DNA of 6,128 nt from Nitrososphaerota archaeon. Lineage in GTDB: Archaea; Thermoproteota; Nitrososphaeria; Nitrososphaerales; Nitrosopumilaceae. Positions 5,256 through 6,128 of the stretch are shown here, one piece after another (positions within the stretch are counted from its first letter, which is position 1; every line of letters starts with the position of its first letter). The position numbers and the translations under genes were made by a program. The DNA lies in NCBI GenBank assembly GCA_022564385.1, contig JADFLN010000085.1:1-6128 (forward strand), read 5' to 3'. The notes beneath the pieces are model-generated. The model made no database searches and had not been told where the DNA came from. It saw nothing but the letters and a program-made list of their open reading frames with translations.

Positions 5256-5783
5256 GTGATCAAAAAGAAAACAACTACAATCACATTTAGAATTGATGGG
5301 GAAATTGACAATAAACTAAGGAAGATAGCCGAAGACCAGAATTTGAGTCTAAATACATTGGCAAATCAGATTTTGGGAAATTATGTTCAGATTGAAAGGT
5401 ACATGGAAAAATTTGGGATATTGATGATGAGTCAAGATGCCTTTTTAGCTATTCTTGATATTCTTGACGAAAAACAAATAATCCAACTAGCGTCAGATGT
5501 TGGCTCAAGGGAACCAAAGGAATTCATTCTCTTCAAATGGAAAGACATGAATTCTGAAATTGTTACTGATTTTATTATAATGTATTTTGAACATTGTGGG
5601 TATGGAACTTGCGATTTGGAAAAAACTGAAAGCGAAGTTGCAATTAGTATTCACCATAAATTTGGTAAAAAAGGCACAACTTTTTTAAAGACATTTTTGG
5701 AATCATTAATTCAATCTACTCTAGACACACCCTGTAAAACAATAATCACTGAAGATTCGGTCACCATTAGATTTTCCAAGTAA
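5256..5783 (+). CDS. RHH-domain regulator with C-terminal ligand- or protein-binding-type domain
   Basis: 175 aa. Residues 5-44 are an RHH domain: strand TTTITFRID (6-14), helix A EIDNKLRKIAEDQ (16-28), and helix B starting LSLNTLANQIL (30-40). A helical middle (45-85) leads to PKEFILFKW and a C-terminal domain (~100-173) with CGYG at 114-117, SIHHKFGKKGTTFLKTFLES (131-150) and a final strand SVTIRFS. I associate this RHH plus 'HH-x-FG...FL' arrangement with a paralogous group in ammonia-oxidising archaea; the C-terminal function is unknown to me. Start is GTG: the frame upstream has no ATG before a stop, and a TTTAATAC box sits 31 nt upstream, implying a leaderless mRNA. It diverges from the zinc-ribbon/RHH pair and precedes the Cys-rich genes. 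Likely a transcription regulator that senses something through its C-terminus. Confidence 0.85.
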   Translation: MIKKKTTTITFRIDGEIDNKLRKIAEDQNLSLNTLANQILGNYVQIERYMEKFGILMMSQDAFLAILDILDEKQIIQLASDVGSREPKEFILFKWKDMNSEIVTDFIIMYFEHCGYGTCDLEKTESEVAISIHHKFGKKGTTFLKTFLESLIQSTLDTPCKTIITEDSVTIRFSK

Positions 5784-5789
5784 ATCAAG

Positions 5790-5809
5790 TGCTTGCAAAT
5801 GCTTGCAAA
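5790..5809 (+). repeat. Perfect 10-bp tandem duplication, TGCTTGCAAA x2
   Basis: Two adjacent exact copies of TGCTTGCAAA start 7 nt after the stop of the RHH gene. Each copy contains the palindrome TTGCAA, so the two palindromes face the same side of the helix, 10 bp apart. They lie 14-33 bp upstream of the box A of the Cys-rich gene, where an activator or repressor could bind. Confidence 0.6.
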
Positions 5810-5822
5810 CTAAACGTCCTGA

Positions 5823-5830
5823 CTAAATAC
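5823..5830 (+). promoter_or_regulatory. Candidate box A of the Cys-rich gene pair
   Basis: CTAAATAC begins 29 nt before the ATG at 5852, resembling the TTTAATAC and CTAAATAA elements before other genes here and predicting a short or absent leader. Confidence 0.45.
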
Positions 5831-5851
5831 AATTTTGAGATGTTTTAATTC

Positions 5852-5953
5852 ATGGAAAATCGTAATTGTTGTGTTTGTAATTGCTTGATACATCCATATC
5901 ATAGTGATTGTGGAACGTGTGAATGTAAATTATATTGTGAGATTAAATCATAA
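5852..5953 (+). CDS. 33-aa cysteine-rich microprotein
   Basis: A complete small gene starting MENRNCCVCNC. Eight of 33 residues are cysteine (6, 7, 9, 11, 20, 23, 25, 29), with His at 14 and 17, in CxC, CxxC and CxCxxxC spacings. That density suits a metal-thiolate protein binding zinc or copper, in the manner of metallothioneins or tandem zinc knuckles, but no family is recognised. Cytosolic, with no signal sequence. A CTAAATAC box lies 29 nt upstream. Its stop TAA shares its last A with the ATG of the next gene (TAATG), so the two are probably translationally coupled, which also argues that this short frame is translated. Alternative: an untranslated leader that happens to be open. Confidence 0.6.
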   Translation: MENRNCCVCNCLIHPYHSDCGTCECKLYCEIKS

Positions 5954-6128
5954 TGGGATATTCTTGTAAAGGCGTATGTGAACGCCTTAAGGGGAAAAGC
6001 ATTCCCAATGGATCTAGATATGACTCTGGACAAAAAAGATGCACTTTATGTTGCCTCTTTTTTACCATCAAAAGTAGTAGATGTCCTTGTTGCAGTGTTT
6101 TTTTGAAAACAAAACCAAGGAATAAAAA
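5953..6128 (+). CDS. Zinc-finger protein of the 'GQKRC...CPCC' type, 3' partial
   Basis: 58 residues are visible and the frame runs off the window end. It starts MGYSCKGVCERLKGK and contains RYDSGQKRCTLC then CPCC and LKTKPRNK. Cysteines at 5, 9, 30, 33, 34, 44, 46 and 47 give a likely zinc ribbon (C30-x2-C33 with C44-x2-C47) and an N-terminal CxxxC pair. The GxCxR, RYxxGQKRC and KPRN blocks match a small zinc-finger family I recall as widespread in Nitrosopumilus-like archaea; members are ~60-100 aa, so little is likely missing. The basic character suggests nucleic-acid binding. The ATG overlaps the stop of the Cys-rich microprotein by one base (TAATG). Compared with remembered relatives, the middle is shifted to CCLFFTIKSS, with an extra adjacent cysteine. 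Function unknown. Confidence 0.8.
   Translation, partial: MGYSCKGVCERLKGKSIPNGSRYDSGQKRCTLCCLFFTIKSSRCPCCSVFLKTKPRNK

Noticed and set aside
4771..5783. Toxin-antitoxin system based on the small RHH protein
   Set aside because: The adjacent genes are a zinc ribbon and another regulator; no RelE, MazF, PIN or similar toxin motifs are visible.

Overview
The window is AT-rich archaeal DNA, most likely from a Nitrosopumilus-like ammonia-oxidising member of the Nitrososphaerota (Thaumarchaeota). I base this on the low GC with AGA-type arginine codons, archaeal TATA-like boxes about 22-33 nt upstream of start codons (suggesting leaderless mRNAs), GTG starts, and small-protein families I associate with these archaea: ribbon-helix-helix (RHH) proteins with a C-terminal HH-x-FG-type domain, and 'GQKRC...CPCC' zinc-finger proteins. 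The species is inferred from memory of families, not from a search.

Layout. 1-1410 (+) is the 3' part of a FixC-FixX/ETF-quinone oxidoreductase with a C-terminal [4Fe-4S] domain; its N-terminal FAD motif lies outside the window. It converges, with a 4-nt gap, on a minus-strand HD-domain protein resembling the (p)ppGpp hydrolase half of RelA/SpoT (1415-2092). Upstream of that on the same strand are a secreted coiled-coil-type protein with a GTG start (2164-3075) and a small one-helix membrane protein with a serine-rich tail (3191-3349). The promoter region before the secreted protein carries an 8-bp inverted repeat. A plus-strand gene (3532-4536) encodes a membrane-anchored protein with an extreme methionine-rich segment followed by a 3D/MltA-like domain with its three aspartates. 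After about 230 bp with no gene, the rest is a run of very small regulatory or metal-binding genes: a 47-aa RHH protein (4771-4914) behind a small zinc-ribbon protein (4921-5118) on the minus strand, then, divergently, a 175-aa RHH protein with a C-terminal domain (5256-5783), a 33-aa protein with eight cysteines (5852-5953), and a zinc-finger gene overlapping it by one base (5953 to beyond the window end).

How they work together. The first part is core metabolism (electron transfer from ETF to quinone) plus a possible alarmone hydrolase and envelope proteins. The last 1.4 kb looks like a compact regulatory block. Two DNA-binding RHH proteins flank a shared intergenic region holding a perfect 16-bp palindrome over the likely box A of the zinc-ribbon gene. 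A tandem 10-bp repeat separates the larger RHH gene from the cysteine-rich pair. No rRNA, complete tRNA, CRISPR array or insertion sequence was seen.

The best candidates for something undescribed are the Met-rich/3D-domain surface protein, the overlapping pair of Cys-rich microproteins, and the RHH/zinc-ribbon block with its palindromic operator-like site.
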